Shown here: positions 53,738 to 62,444 of the stretch, one piece after another
Position numbering within the stretch: position 1 is the first letter of the stretch
Layout of the letters: each line of letters begins with the position of its first letter
NCBI RefSeq assembly: GCF_000013025.1
Contig: NC_008358.1
Location: forward strand, 682,001-746,000
DNA length: 64,000 nucleotides
Reading direction: 5' to 3'
Origin: Hyphomonas neptunium ATCC 15444
Lineage (GTDB): Bacteria; Pseudomonadota; Alphaproteobacteria; Caulobacterales; Hyphomonadaceae
Position numbers and translations under genes: made by a program
Notes under the pieces: generated by a model
The model's input: only the letters and a program-made list of their open reading frames with translations
What the model was told of the DNA's origin: nothing
Database searches by the model: none

Positions 53738-54556
53738 TTAAACCTTCGGGGTTTCAAGCCGTAGAAATACATTAGGCAGATCACCAACTTTTGAGCCGAT
53801 TAAAACCGAGTAATTCTTGTGCTGCTCAATTAGAACACCAACGACACGAATTTTTCCATATTCGATTTTTGGGGCGCTGAGTTGAGCATCTGATCCTAAA
53901 TAAAGTACCGGGCCGCCGCTCATTCCGATTAATTTAGGCGAATTGGTTCTGGTGCCATCAGAGAAAAATCCATGACGCTTCGAATGATGAATGAACAAGT
54001 GTGTCGAATCAGAAAAGCCGAAGTCTTTAAGTGCGTTTGGGCAAAGCTTTGCGGCGCCTGAAATGAGATAAGGTTGAACCTGAATATGCCGTAAGCGATG
54101 GTCTGGTTCATTCTTGGTGCTGGGGAGTCCAGCCGCAGCCAAAATGTGGCCTGAATTGGTGTCCGGAACGCTGTTCAAGCAATCTAGTGCTAAGCCTTCC
54201 AGGTTTTTCAACTTATGAAGTAGATTGTTGCTGAGAGGCAAGAAGGCGATGTCAATAATGTCTGTGCTCGGATTTCCGTTGCGGACTACACTTCGGAAAA
54301 ATGGTTCATCAAGATCGCAGAACCCGGTCGGCGTGAGCAGCTTGAGCGACATTTCACTTTTGTTGTTAAGAACATGTCCCGCTGTAATCAGATATCGATC
54401 ACTGATGCCGTTGACCAAAAAACAAGTCCCCAAATGGGTTGGCCGCGAGTCGTCGCCAACTCCGTAGATACCGAGTATGAAGTTGTTTAGTTGCTTGGCA
54501 TTTGCATCTAGCCAACTTTGTAAAACAATTTGAGCTCTGGAGGTATCGAGCGCCAT
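53738..54556 (-). CDS. Trypsin-like serine peptidase, AT-rich accessory gene
   Basis: The 272-residue product has a chymotrypsin-fold triad: His61 in YLITAGHVL, Asp102 in DIIDIAFLPL and Ser213 in GMSGGPVLYL, a classical GxSGGP nucleophile. No signal peptide or membrane span is evident, so it may act in the cytoplasm. Base composition and codon use are markedly more AT-rich than all neighbours (many TTT, AAT, AAA codons), suggesting recent acquisition. The ATG directly follows the mlaF stop (TAGATG) with no clear ribosome site, so translation may rely on re-initiation after mlaF. Stand-alone peptidases of this shape are found in several stress and defence contexts, but none is shown here. Confidence 0.82.
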   Translation of the reverse strand: MALDTSRAQIVLQSWLDANAKQLNNFILGIYGVGDDSRPTHLGTCFLVNGISDRYLITAGHVLNNKSEMSLKLLTPTGFCDLDEPFFRSVVRNGNPSTDIIDIAFLPLSNNLLHKLKNLEGLALDCLNSVPDTNSGHILAAAGLPSTKNEPDHRLRHIQVQPYLISGAAKLCPNALKDFGFSDSTHLFIHHSKRHGFFSDGTRTNSPKLIGMSGGPVLYLGSDAQLSAPKIEYGKIRVVGVLIEQHKNYSVLIGSKVGDLPNVFLRLETPKV

Positions 54557-55321
54557 CTAAATCGCCGGCTGTATCGGCCCGTCTGCCCGTCCGTTCACGA
54601 ACTGGTCGACATATTCATTGCCGCTCGCATAAACATTCGCCGCCGGTCCGCGCCAGATGATTTCGCCTTCATAAAGCATGGCGATTTCGTCGGCGATTTT
54701 CTTGGCGCTGGCCATGTCGTGGGTAATGGTCACGGCGGCGGCGCCGAGGCCGCGGACCATTTCGAGGATCAGGTCATTGATCGCGTCGGCCGTGATCGGG
54801 TCGAGGCCGGTGGTCGGCTCGTCGAAGAAGATGAGGTCGGGTTCGGAAATGATCGAGCGGGCGAGCGACACGCGCTTCTGCATGCCCCCAGAGAGCTCTG
54901 CCGGATAGAGCGCGCCAACATCTGATCCAAGGCGTACTTTCTTGAGCGTCTCGATGGCGCGTTCCTTGGCGTCCTTGCGGCGCATGCCTTCGGAATTGAT
55001 GAGGCGGAAGGCGACGTTTTCCCAGACGGTGAGCGAGTCAAAGAGCGCGCCGGACTGGAACAGCATGCCGATGCGCGCGCGCATCTTTTCGCGCGTCTTG
55101 CCGGTAGCCTTGGTCACGTCGTCCCCGCCGAACAGGATGCGGCCTTTGTCCGGCGTCATCAGGCCGAGCGCCGTTTTCAGCATCACGGATTTGCCAGAGC
55201 CCGAGCCGCCGATAATGACGAGGCTCTGCCCGCGCGCGACATCGATATCGACCCCGCGCAGCACCTGGTTCTTGCCGAAGGACTTCTCGACGCCTTCAAG
55301 TCTCAGCAGGGGTTCGGTCAT
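54557..55321 (-). CDS. mlaF: ABC transporter ATP-binding protein, MlaF type
   Basis: This 254-residue ATPase energises the phospholipid transporter that keeps outer-membrane lipid asymmetry. Walker A is GGSGSGKSVML, the signature LSGGMQKRVSLARS, and Walker B DLIFFDEPTTGLDP. The MlaF/Ttg2A type is indicated by the adjacent MlaE permease. Its start overlaps the mlaE stop by 4 bases. The expected MlaD and MlaC genes are not in this window. Confidence 0.9.
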   Translation of the reverse strand: MTEPLLRLEGVEKSFGKNQVLRGVDIDVARGQSLVIIGGSGSGKSVMLKTALGLMTPDKGRILFGGDDVTKATGKTREKMRARIGMLFQSGALFDSLTVWENVAFRLINSEGMRRKDAKERAIETLKKVRLGSDVGALYPAELSGGMQKRVSLARSIISEPDLIFFDEPTTGLDPITADAINDLILEMVRGLGAAAVTITHDMASAKKIADEIAMLYEGEIIWRGPAANVYASGNEYVDQFVNGRADGPIQPAI

Positions 55322-56103
55322 AGGCCGATCTCCACGAACACGGTGGACATGACATAGTTGAAGGCAAGGATCAGCACCGCTGCGCCCACCATCGAAAGGG
55401 TGGCTGCGCGGCCAACGCCGGTGGCGCCTGCCTGGCTGCGGTCGCCCTGGTAACAGCCCATGATGGCGATTACGCCGCCGAACACGACCGCCTTGATGAG
55501 GCCGGCGAAGATGTCATTCAGGGTGAGGAAATCGAGGGTGTTGCGCAGGTAAACCGTCGAGTCGAAGTCGAGCCCGTAAACGCTGACCAGCCAGCCGCCC
55601 ATGACGCCGATGATGTCGGCCAGCGCCACCAGCATCGGCAAGGTGATAAGGGCGGCGATGAAGCGCGGGGCATAGAGATAGCGGTAGCGGGAGGCTGAGA
55701 GCGTTTCCAGCGCGTCGATCTGCTCGGTCACGCGCATCGCGCCGATCTCGGCGGCGATCCCGGCAGAGACCCGCCCCGCCAGCATCAGGCCGGTGATCAC
55801 CACGCCGAGTTCCCGCGTGATGCCCAGCACCACGATGCTCGGCACGAACTGTTCGGCGCCATAGCGGCTGCCGCCTTCATAGATGTTGAGCGCGAGGGCG
55901 GCGCCAATGAACACGGCGGCCAGGCCCACGACGGGCAGGGAGTAGAAGCCGATGCGCACGATCTGGCGCAGGATTTCCCCGCCATACCAGCGCGGCGTGA
56001 AGGCGGCGCCTTTGACGCGGCCGGCAAAGACGGCCAGCCGGCCGACTTCCCCGAACAGCCCAAGCGTTGCCCGGCCAATGAGTTGAATAGGGTTCTGCAT
56101 CAT
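55318..56103 (-). CDS. mlaE: MlaE-family lipid transporter permease
   Basis: The 261-residue permease has five to six spans and MlaE/YrbE hallmarks: ILRQIVRIGFYSLPVVGLAAVFIGAAL, REEGVVITGL-like helix with GRVSAGIAAEIGAMRVTEQIDALE, and a C-terminal GAAVLILAFNYVMSTV. It pairs with MlaF to move phospholipids between membranes. The alr gene lies 6 bases upstream, so alr, mlaE, mlaF and the trypsin-like gene are probably one transcript. Confidence 0.9.
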   Translation of the reverse strand: MMQNPIQLIGRATLGLFGEVGRLAVFAGRVKGAAFTPRWYGGEILRQIVRIGFYSLPVVGLAAVFIGAALALNIYEGGSRYGAEQFVPSIVVLGITRELGVVITGLMLAGRVSAGIAAEIGAMRVTEQIDALETLSASRYRYLYAPRFIAALITLPMLVALADIIGVMGGWLVSVYGLDFDSTVYLRNTLDFLTLNDIFAGLIKAVVFGGVIAIMGCYQGDRSQAGATGVGRAATLSMVGAAVLILAFNYVMSTVFVEIGL

Positions 56104-56109
56104 CAGGCC

Positions 56110-57165
56110 TCAGCGGTAGACACGTTGCACTCTGGGGCCAAGGCCGGTCAGCAGTTCGTAACCCAGCGTGCCGCAAGCAGCCGCCTGAACCTCCAGTTTG
56201 GCGTTCTCGCCCAAAAATTCAACCCGCGCGCCCGGCTTTGCGTGTTTGACGCAATCGGTCACGTCCAGAGTGATCAGATCCATCGAAATCCGCCCGAGGA
56301 CCGGGCAAGGATTGCCCTCCAGCCAGCCCGTGATCTGGTTCGCCCCGGCGCGGGGAATGCCGTCGGCATACCCGAGCGCGCAGGTGGCCAGAATGCGGTC
56401 TTCGGGGAGCGTATGTGTCCCGCCATAGCCCACTTTTGTCCCGGTTTGTCCCGAAAATGTCGCCAGAATGCTCGCTTCGAGGATCACGCCGGGCTTCAGT
56501 TTGACCTTCTCTGGCGGGGTCGTGCCGCCATAGAGGGCCAGGCCCGGCCGGGTCAGATCATAGGCAAAGCCTTTGCCGAGATAGCATCCGTTGGAATTGG
56601 CGAGGCTGGCGGGCGTATCGGGGAAGGCGTCCGAAATCTCGTTGAAGGCCTTCCGCTGCGCTGTATTTGCAGGGTTTTCCGGATCGTCCGCACAGGCCAG
56701 GTGACTCATGATCAACACTGGCTGCAACCGGCGCAGCGCGGCGAGATCCTTCTCGCTCATGTCCATCGGCAGGCCGAGCCGGTTCATCCCCGTATCAAAG
56801 TGCAGCGCGCATGACCCCTTCGGCGCTGTCCCCCACAGTTTCACGTGCGCTTCACTGGAAAGAACAGCTGTCAGGTCTGCGTCGCGATAGGTGGCCATTT
56901 CACTGCGCACCGGGCCGTTGAGCACGAAGATCCGCGCGGCTTTTCCGGCCGCCTTGCGCACGATCAGACCCTCTTCTGCATAGGCAACGAAGAAGGTCTG
57001 GCAGCCTGCTATCCTCAGGGCGCGGGCGACGCGCATGGCGCCGAGCCCGTAGGCGTCGGCCTTGACGACCGCAGCCGTTGTCGCGCCTGGATGAAGGGCG
57101 TCCAGGGTTCTCCAATTGTCGGCAATATTACCGGTCAGCACGGTGGCGCGGGGCATCTGGCTCAT
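56110..57165 (-). CDS. alr: Alanine racemase
   Basis: This PLP enzyme makes D-alanine for peptidoglycan. The 351-residue product has the PLP lysine at Lys35 in VVKADAYGLG, FDTGMNRLG, and the catalytic Tyr region KVGYGGTHTLPED; the C-terminal beta domain is present. The length is slightly short but normal. On the plus strand, the codons for the beta-domain stretch around SGQTGTKVGYGGT carry four TGTC(C/G)C motifs at 56416, 56437, 56447 and 56458, phased at 10-11 bp. Confidence 0.94.
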   Translation of the reverse strand: MSQMPRATVLTGNIADNWRTLDALHPGATTAAVVKADAYGLGAMRVARALRIAGCQTFFVAYAEEGLIVRKAAGKAARIFVLNGPVRSEMATYRDADLTAVLSSEAHVKLWGTAPKGSCALHFDTGMNRLGLPMDMSEKDLAALRRLQPVLIMSHLACADDPENPANTAQRKAFNEISDAFPDTPASLANSNGCYLGKGFAYDLTRPGLALYGGTTPPEKVKLKPGVILEASILATFSGQTGTKVGYGGTHTLPEDRILATCALGYADGIPRAGANQITGWLEGNPCPVLGRISMDLITLDVTDCVKHAKPGARVEFLGENAKLEVQAAACGTLGYELLTGLGPRVQRVYR

Positions 57166-57197
57166 GGGCTCACCGCTAGGCGAGTTTCAGCCCGTTG

Positions 57198-58685
57198 TCA
57201 TCCTGCCTGCTTGCCGCCTTCGTTGTGTGCCAGCCAGGCTGAGCCCTTCATATTCCAGACCGGTGTGAAGAAGATCATCCAGAGGATCAGCGCGATCATG
57301 CCCCCCGCCGGCACCACGGCAATCTTCTGCGGGCCGAACATGTCGACCAGGAGGCCCATCAGGGCGGCCCCAAACGGCGCGCCGGCCATGAAGCCCAGCT
57401 GGTAGATAGAGAGCACGCGGGCGAGCTTTTCCTTGGGCGCGGCATCCTGCACGATTGATCGGCTCATCGCGATCGAGATGCCGGCGGCATTGCCCCAGAT
57501 AAACACGATCATCAGGAACGCCCAGTGCGGCACCACCCAAAGCATCGGGATCATGGCGGCTGAGGCAATGAACTGGGCAATCAGCAGAAGGCGCCCCTGG
57601 CGCTTGATCCGCCGGAAGATCGCCAGCACCACAGAAGAGGCGAAGGCGCCCATCCAGAAGGTGACGAACATGTCTCGAATGCCGGATGAGCCGAAATGAT
57701 AGACATCGCGGTTGATGATCGGCAGCACCACCAGGAAGGAGCCGATCACGAAGACGCCGACGCCGAACATGAGCATCGTCATGGCCGAGAGCTTGCCATC
57801 GCTGCGCACAGCCTTGACCCCGTCCAGAATGTCCCCGAAAGCCGCGCCGATTCCCTTGCGGCCCGTGCGGATCTGCTTCCCGCGCGCCATGAAAAGGGCA
57901 AAGCCCGCGCCCAAAGCAAGCGCTCCGCCCTGAGCAATCAAAAGCGTCTCGGCCGAAATCGGGCCAACCGAAAAGCCGCCGAGCCAGGTCGGCATACGGG
58001 TCGCCTTGTCAGCATATCCGGCAAGGATCAGGCCGCCGATCTGGGCCAGGAACTGCGCCATGGTGGCAAGTGTTACGCCCAGCTGCAGGGTCACGCCGGA
58101 GCCGACGCGCATGCGCCGTTCCACCACTTCGTTCACGATGGCGTCGCGCGCGGGCATCATGAAGGCGCCAATGGTGCCGATGCTGACCGCGTAGAAGATC
58201 ATTGCCGGATAGCTGAGATCACCGCGCGAGACGGCCAAGGCCAGGAACATCGAGGGCACCGCCGCCAGAAGGTGCAGCAGGATCAGCAGGCGGCGACCAT
58301 CGGCGCGCTCTGCCACAACCCCGCCGATCAGCAGGAACACCACTGAAGGGGCCGACAGCGCCATGTTTGCGAGGCCCAGCGCCAGACCGTCGAGATGGAG
58401 GTGGCTACGCCCGGTGATCAGATAGGGGAACAGGACAAGCTGAAGCCCGAACGCCATGAACCAGCTGCATTGGACGCCGAGATAGGCGGGCAGCTCGATC
58501 TTGACGCCCCGGCGCAGCTTCCGGGCGCGCCAGTTGGTGGCTGTAACCAGAAAGGACGCGCCTGCGGTAATCGCTTCGCTGACGCCGCTGACGGGAGACG
58601 TCACGCTAACGGTCGCGTCCACAGCGTCTGGTGGGCTGTCAGAGGCGCCCATATCTCCGGCGTCTTTTCCGGTTTCATCTGTCAC
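57198..58685 (-). CDS. MFS transporter
   Basis: A 495-residue major facilitator protein with about twelve spans after a polar 75-residue N-terminal tail. GGVVAERADGRRLLIL marks the loop 2-3 signature, and a long middle loop (MARGKQIRTGRKGIGAAFGDIL) separates the halves. The profile resembles the enterobactin-exporter/MFS_3 branch; substrate unknown. GTG at 58685 (after GGGGACAG) is my choice; the frame continues far upstream but overlaps the divergent gene. Confidence 0.82.
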   Translation of the reverse strand: MTDETGKDAGDMGASDSPPDAVDATVSVTSPVSGVSEAITAGASFLVTATNWRARKLRRGVKIELPAYLGVQCSWFMAFGLQLVLFPYLITGRSHLHLDGLALGLANMALSAPSVVFLLIGGVVAERADGRRLLILLHLLAAVPSMFLALAVSRGDLSYPAMIFYAVSIGTIGAFMMPARDAIVNEVVERRMRVGSGVTLQLGVTLATMAQFLAQIGGLILAGYADKATRMPTWLGGFSVGPISAETLLIAQGGALALGAGFALFMARGKQIRTGRKGIGAAFGDILDGVKAVRSDGKLSAMTMLMFGVGVFVIGSFLVVLPIINRDVYHFGSSGIRDMFVTFWMGAFASSVVLAIFRRIKRQGRLLLIAQFIASAAMIPMLWVVPHWAFLMIVFIWGNAAGISIAMSRSIVQDAAPKEKLARVLSIYQLGFMAGAPFGAALMGLLVDMFGPQKIAVVPAGGMIALILWMIFFTPVWNMKGSAWLAHNEGGKQAG

Positions 58686-58832
58686 TGAACTGTCCCCACG
58701 CGGCGCATACTCATACAAACCTGCCGATAATGGAACGCGACCGCTAGCAGCAGCCGGGCGTGGTTGCAAAGCCAAGGCTGTACCGATAGGTTTTTTTCCA
58801 ACTTGTAAACCAAGCGGGCGAGGTCTCTTCCC

Positions 58833-59318
58833 ATGCGGATGTTCCGGCACGCGGTCAGCTGGGGGCTCGCCCTCGCCCTGGCAGCCATGTTTCTCCATCT
58901 GACGCTGCATCCCTGGCCGAACCCGGTTCCGGGCGAGGTGAAATTCTTCGATCCTCCCGGCCAGCATACGGTTTTCGCCACATTGGCTGAAAAATCAGGC
59001 ATCACATTGTTTGAACCGGCCGGCCGGTTTGTCGCGGGCATTCTGGAGCTGGTCGCTGCGATCCTGATCCTTTTGCCGTTCAGCCGGCGCTTCGGCGCTG
59101 TGATCGCTGTGATCATCTTTGGAGCCGGTCTCGCCCTTCATCTCTCGCCGTGGCTGGGGAGAGAACTTGTTCTGGCAAATGGATCGGCGGATGGCGGCAC
59201 GCATTTTCTGGCCGTGGTGATTTTGCTGGCGTTGAGCCTGCTGCTGCTGGTGGTCCATCCGGGCCGGCCGCGCACAAGCCGCGTCCTCACGCCCGCACAA
59301 TATTGGCGGCAAGCGTAA
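58833..59318 (+). CDS. Small four-span membrane protein, DoxX-like
   Basis: The 161-residue product has four hydrophobic helices (GLALALAAMFLHLTLHPW, GILELVAAILILLPF, AVIAVIIFGAGLALHLSPW, LAVVILLALSLLLLVV). Its layout resembles DoxX/DUF4281-like integral proteins, but the match is only general. Function unknown. The ATG at 58833 is divergent from the MFS gene, with about 147 bases between the two starts. Confidence 0.7.
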   Translation: MRMFRHAVSWGLALALAAMFLHLTLHPWPNPVPGEVKFFDPPGQHTVFATLAEKSGITLFEPAGRFVAGILELVAAILILLPFSRRFGAVIAVIIFGAGLALHLSPWLGRELVLANGSADGGTHFLAVVILLALSLLLLVVHPGRPRTSRVLTPAQYWRQA

Positions 59319-59382
59319 ACGGCGTTCCATTTCTCATTAATCAATTGATGTAATTCTGCTGCGCAACGCCTGAGGTTTGCGC

Positions 59383-60585
59383 ATGGCTGACGCAATAGAC
59401 TCCATGAAGAGCGCGCCATCGGGCGCGGCTCAGGATGCGCTGCTTCGGCGTATTCTGGATGTTGTGTCCATGCCCGCATCGCGAATACCGCCGCAAGACC
59501 GCCAGATGGCGGGCGATATTCTGCTCGACATGCTGTTTCATGCCGGCGAGCGCGAGCGGCTTATGTGCGCAAACCGGTTGGCAGGCAGCCGCGAAGCGCC
59601 CCGTCGGCTTCTGCGCTATCTGGCTCAGTCGAACTTTCAGGTTGCCCGGCCTCTGCTGGAGGAGAGCGATGCGTTTGATGACTGCGATCTTGCAGAGATC
59701 ATTCGCCAGACCACCCCTGAGCACCGTCTGACAATCGCGCGGCGCCGGAATCTGTCGGCGGCTGTAACGGCCGTGCTGGCAGATGTCTCCGAGCCGCATG
59801 TCGTGCGTGAAATTCTGGCCAATCGCACGGCCGTGTTTGCCGAAACCACCATGGATAAGCTGATTGCCGCTTCCAGGGACGAGCCGAGCTATTGTCTGCT
59901 GCTGGTGGACCGGATCGAGATCAAACCCTCCCATGCCATGGCGATGTTCTGGTGGGCGGATGCGGTCACCCGCCGCAAGATATTGACCCGCCATGCGGCA
60001 GAGCGTCAGGAGATGATAACCCTGTGCTCGGACGTGTTCGAACTCGCAGCGGCCGAAGGCTGGCAGGACCCGGTTGCCCGCAAGGCGTTGCAGCTGATTG
60101 AGCGGCGCCAGCGCAATCGCGCCGCCATTGAGCGCAGTCCCTATGACAGTCTCGAAAGCGCCGTTCAGGCGGCGGCTGCGTCCGGAATGGACGCGAAGGT
60201 TGCGCAGGAGATCGGATACCTGTCCGGCATCAAGCCGGTAACCGCCGCCAAGATCCTCTCTGATCCGGGCGGTGAGGCATTGGCAGTTCTGTGTAAGGCT
60301 ACAGGTCTCAAGCGCGAATATCTGGGAATGCTCTGGACAGCGCTAAACCGGCCACTGGATCTGGAGCCTGGAGTCGCGCATCCGCAGTTTCTGATTGTCT
60401 CAGAGACGTTCGAAGTTCTCTCCGTACTCAAGGCGCAGACCACCTTGCGCTATTGGAACTGGGCTTTGTCCTCCGCTTACTCGCCTGCGGCGCTACGTCA
60501 CGCGCAGTCATTGGGCGAACCAGCCAATGAAGAGGCTGAATTCTCGACAGCTCAGCGCACCGCTCGCCTCGTCTTCGGGCGCTAG
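59383..60585 (+). CDS. DUF2336 domain protein
   Basis: A 400-residue, mostly helical protein made of HEAT-like repeats, matching the DUF2336 family widespread in alphaproteobacteria. Typical blocks are LARRRNLSAAVTAVLADVSEPHVVREILAN and ALCKATGLKREYLGMLWTALNRP. Some relatives are linked to the PhyR general stress or cell-cycle networks, but the molecular role is not established. The ATG at 59383 follows AGG; an upstream TTG at 59377 would add two residues. Confidence 0.8.
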   Translation: MADAIDSMKSAPSGAAQDALLRRILDVVSMPASRIPPQDRQMAGDILLDMLFHAGERERLMCANRLAGSREAPRRLLRYLAQSNFQVARPLLEESDAFDDCDLAEIIRQTTPEHRLTIARRRNLSAAVTAVLADVSEPHVVREILANRTAVFAETTMDKLIAASRDEPSYCLLLVDRIEIKPSHAMAMFWWADAVTRRKILTRHAAERQEMITLCSDVFELAAAEGWQDPVARKALQLIERRQRNRAAIERSPYDSLESAVQAAAASGMDAKVAQEIGYLSGIKPVTAAKILSDPGGEALAVLCKATGLKREYLGMLWTALNRPLDLEPGVAHPQFLIVSETFEVLSVLKAQTTLRYWNWALSSAYSPAALRHAQSLGEPANEEAEFSTAQRTARLVFGR

Positions 60586-60678
60586 TGTCTTTTTCGGGGC
60601 AAACAGGCTTCCCAATCACCTTTCTGGCCTTTAGGTGGGGCATTCACCAAACTAGATCGTTCGGAGCTGAGGGGCGCT

Positions 60679-61164
60679 GTGGCGTATTTCTTGGGATTAC
60701 TGGCGGCCTTGGTGGCTTTCTGGCTCGGCAATTCGGGTCATTATAAGCCATTGATGCTCGGTTTTGGCGGCATTTCTGTGCTGCTAACGATGATACTTGC
60801 CTACCGGTTGGACATTATCGACCGGGAGGGCGCGCCCTATGTGCGCCTGCCGCAGCTCCTGAAATATTACCCCTGGCTGGCGGTCGAGGTCGTGAAGTCG
60901 AACTGGATCGTGATCCGGGCCTGCCTGCGGGCCGACCTCGACATCACGCCAACGCTCGCCAAAGTGAAGACGACCTGCAAGAGCGACCTGGCAAAGGTAA
61001 CGTTCGCAAATTCGATCACGATGACGCCGGGTACGGTGACTGTGGAGATCGAAGGCGACAAATTGCTGGTGCACGGGCTTTACGAGAACAACACCGAGCC
61101 TGAAGGTTTCATCGAAATGGACACGCGCTGCGCCGCTGCGTGCGACCCCAAGGAGATGCGCTGA
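60679..61164 (+). CDS. mrpE: Cation/proton antiporter subunit E (MrpE/MnhE)
   Basis: The 161-residue product has two or three N-terminal spans (FLGLLAALVAFWLGN, LGFGGISVLLTMILAYRLDII) and the family cytoplasmic part with KYYPWLAVEVVKSNWIVIRACL and MTPGTVTVEIEGDKLLVHGL. It is a subunit of a Mrp-type Na+/H+ antiporter, needed for assembly. It is the first gene of a seven-gene rightward operon and overlaps mrpF. Confidence 0.92.
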   Translation: MAYFLGLLAALVAFWLGNSGHYKPLMLGFGGISVLLTMILAYRLDIIDREGAPYVRLPQLLKYYPWLAVEVVKSNWIVIRACLRADLDITPTLAKVKTTCKSDLAKVTFANSITMTPGTVTVEIEGDKLLVHGLYENNTEPEGFIEMDTRCAAACDPKEMR

Positions 61165-61460
61165 TGACGGCTGCCGCCCTGATCGCCATCCTTATCGGGA
61201 TGGGCCTTCTGCTTGTGCGCGTTCTCATCGGGCCTACGCTCTATGACCGTATCCTCGCGGTAAACGCCATCGGCACAAAGACTGTCCTGGTGATCGGGCT
61301 GCTTGGCTACGTGATGGGCCGGCCCGACTTTCTCGACATCGCCATGCTCTACACGTTGATCAACTTCGTCACGACGATCGCGATCCTGAAATTCTTCCGT
61401 TACCGCTCGTTCCAGGTGCCGCTGGCGCGGCGCCCGGATACGGCCAAGAAGGGCGAGTAG
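61164..61460 (+). CDS. mrpF: Cation/proton antiporter subunit F (MrpF/MnhF)
   Basis: A 98-residue small membrane subunit with three spans: LIAILIGMGLLLVRVLIGPT, YDRILAVNAIGTKTVLVIGLLGYV, and LDIAMLYTLINFVTTIAILKF. The PTLYDRILAVNAIGTK motif is the standard MrpF mark. The ATG overlaps the mrpE stop (TGATG). The next gene follows after 1 base. Confidence 0.93.
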   Translation: MTAAALIAILIGMGLLLVRVLIGPTLYDRILAVNAIGTKTVLVIGLLGYVMGRPDFLDIAMLYTLINFVTTIAILKFFRYRSFQVPLARRPDTAKKGE

Positions 61461-61461
61461 G

Positions 61462-61830
61462 ATGGGTGATTTTCTCGCAAACCTCGGAAATTTCTGGGAT
61501 ATTGTTCGCCATCCGCTAGGCGCCGCAGCGTGTCTTGCCGGCGCGCTGCTGTGCGTAGTCAGCGCGATTGGCGTGCTGCGCTTTCCCGATTTTTACACCC
61601 GCCTTCACGCGGCCAGCATCACGGACACGTCCGGCGCAGCGCTGGTCCTCATCGGCATGGCTCTGATGGCGCCTCACTGGCTCGTGCTGGTGAAGCTGCT
61701 GTGCATTTTCATATTCCTGTTCCTGACCAGCCCCACAGGCAGTCATGCGCTGGCCAATGCCGCCCATGTGGCCGGGCTTCAGCCCCGGATCGGGCGCATT
61801 GGCGCGGATACCCCGGAGGATGAGGCATGA
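61462..61830 (+). CDS. mrpG: Cation/proton antiporter subunit G (MrpG/MnhG)
   Basis: The 122-residue membrane subunit has three spans and the family motif GVLRFPDFYTRLHAASITDT. It follows mrpF by one base and overlaps the next gene by 4 bases (ATGA). The C-terminus is hydrophilic (GLQPRIGRIGADTPEDEA). Confidence 0.93.
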   Translation: MGDFLANLGNFWDIVRHPLGAAACLAGALLCVVSAIGVLRFPDFYTRLHAASITDTSGAALVLIGMALMAPHWLVLVKLLCIFIFLFLTSPTGSHALANAAHVAGLQPRIGRIGADTPEDEA

Positions 61831-62444
61831 GAGAGCTGTTCACCACTGATGCGGGACCGGCCCTGATCAACATCGCGCTTCTGGCGATCCTGTTCATTGT
61901 CGCCATTGCCATTGCGCGGCTGCGCAGCCTTTTTGCGATCGTGATGCTGTCGGGTGTCTACTCGGTTGTTTCCGCGGCATGGTACATTGCCGTTGATGCA
62001 GTCGATGTGGGGTATACCGAGGCTGCGGTCGGCGCGGGCATGTCGACAGCGGTTCTGCTCGGCGCAATGCTTCTGACCGCGCGGACGGCAAAGCCCGACA
62101 AGCCTTTCAAGCGCCTTGGCCCCTTGCTGATCTGCGGCGCGGTCGCCGTCATGCTGATCTACGCTTCGGTCGATCTGCCGGGGCTCGGTGATCCCAATTC
62201 GCCTGCCAATACCGGCGCCGGCATGACCTATGTACATGTCAACTGGTACGATACCGGGGTTCCAAACGTCGTGACATCGGTGCTGGCGAGCTATCGCGGG
62301 TTCGACACGATGGGAGAAACGGTTGTGGTCTTCGTCGCGGGCCTGGCTGTCGCCATGCTGCTTGGATTTGGAGAACGCTCCCTGGCCGAAACGCTGCGCA
62401 ACACGAAGAAGCGCAGCGGAAAAGGCAAGGAGGGCGACGCATAA
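61827..62444 (+). CDS. MrpA C-terminal-like subunit (DUF4040 plus MbhE-like part)
   Basis: This 205-residue membrane protein corresponds to the C-terminal part of MrpA: a DUF4040 (MbhD-like) half with LFAIVMLSGVYSVVSAAWYIAVDAVDVGYTEAAVGAG, then an MbhE-like half with DTGVPNVVTSVLASYRGFDTMGETVVVF. Standard MrpA is about 800 residues and encodes this fused to an NuoL-like antiporter. Here it stands as a separate gene after mrpE-F-G, as in membrane-bound hydrogenase-type Mrp modules. Glu residues in YTEAA and TMGETVV are conserved for proton transfer. Confidence 0.85.
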   Translation: MRELFTTDAGPALINIALLAILFIVAIAIARLRSLFAIVMLSGVYSVVSAAWYIAVDAVDVGYTEAAVGAGMSTAVLLGAMLLTARTAKPDKPFKRLGPLLICGAVAVMLIYASVDLPGLGDPNSPANTGAGMTYVHVNWYDTGVPNVVTSVLASYRGFDTMGETVVVFVAGLAVAMLLGFGERSLAETLRNTKKRSGKGKEGDA

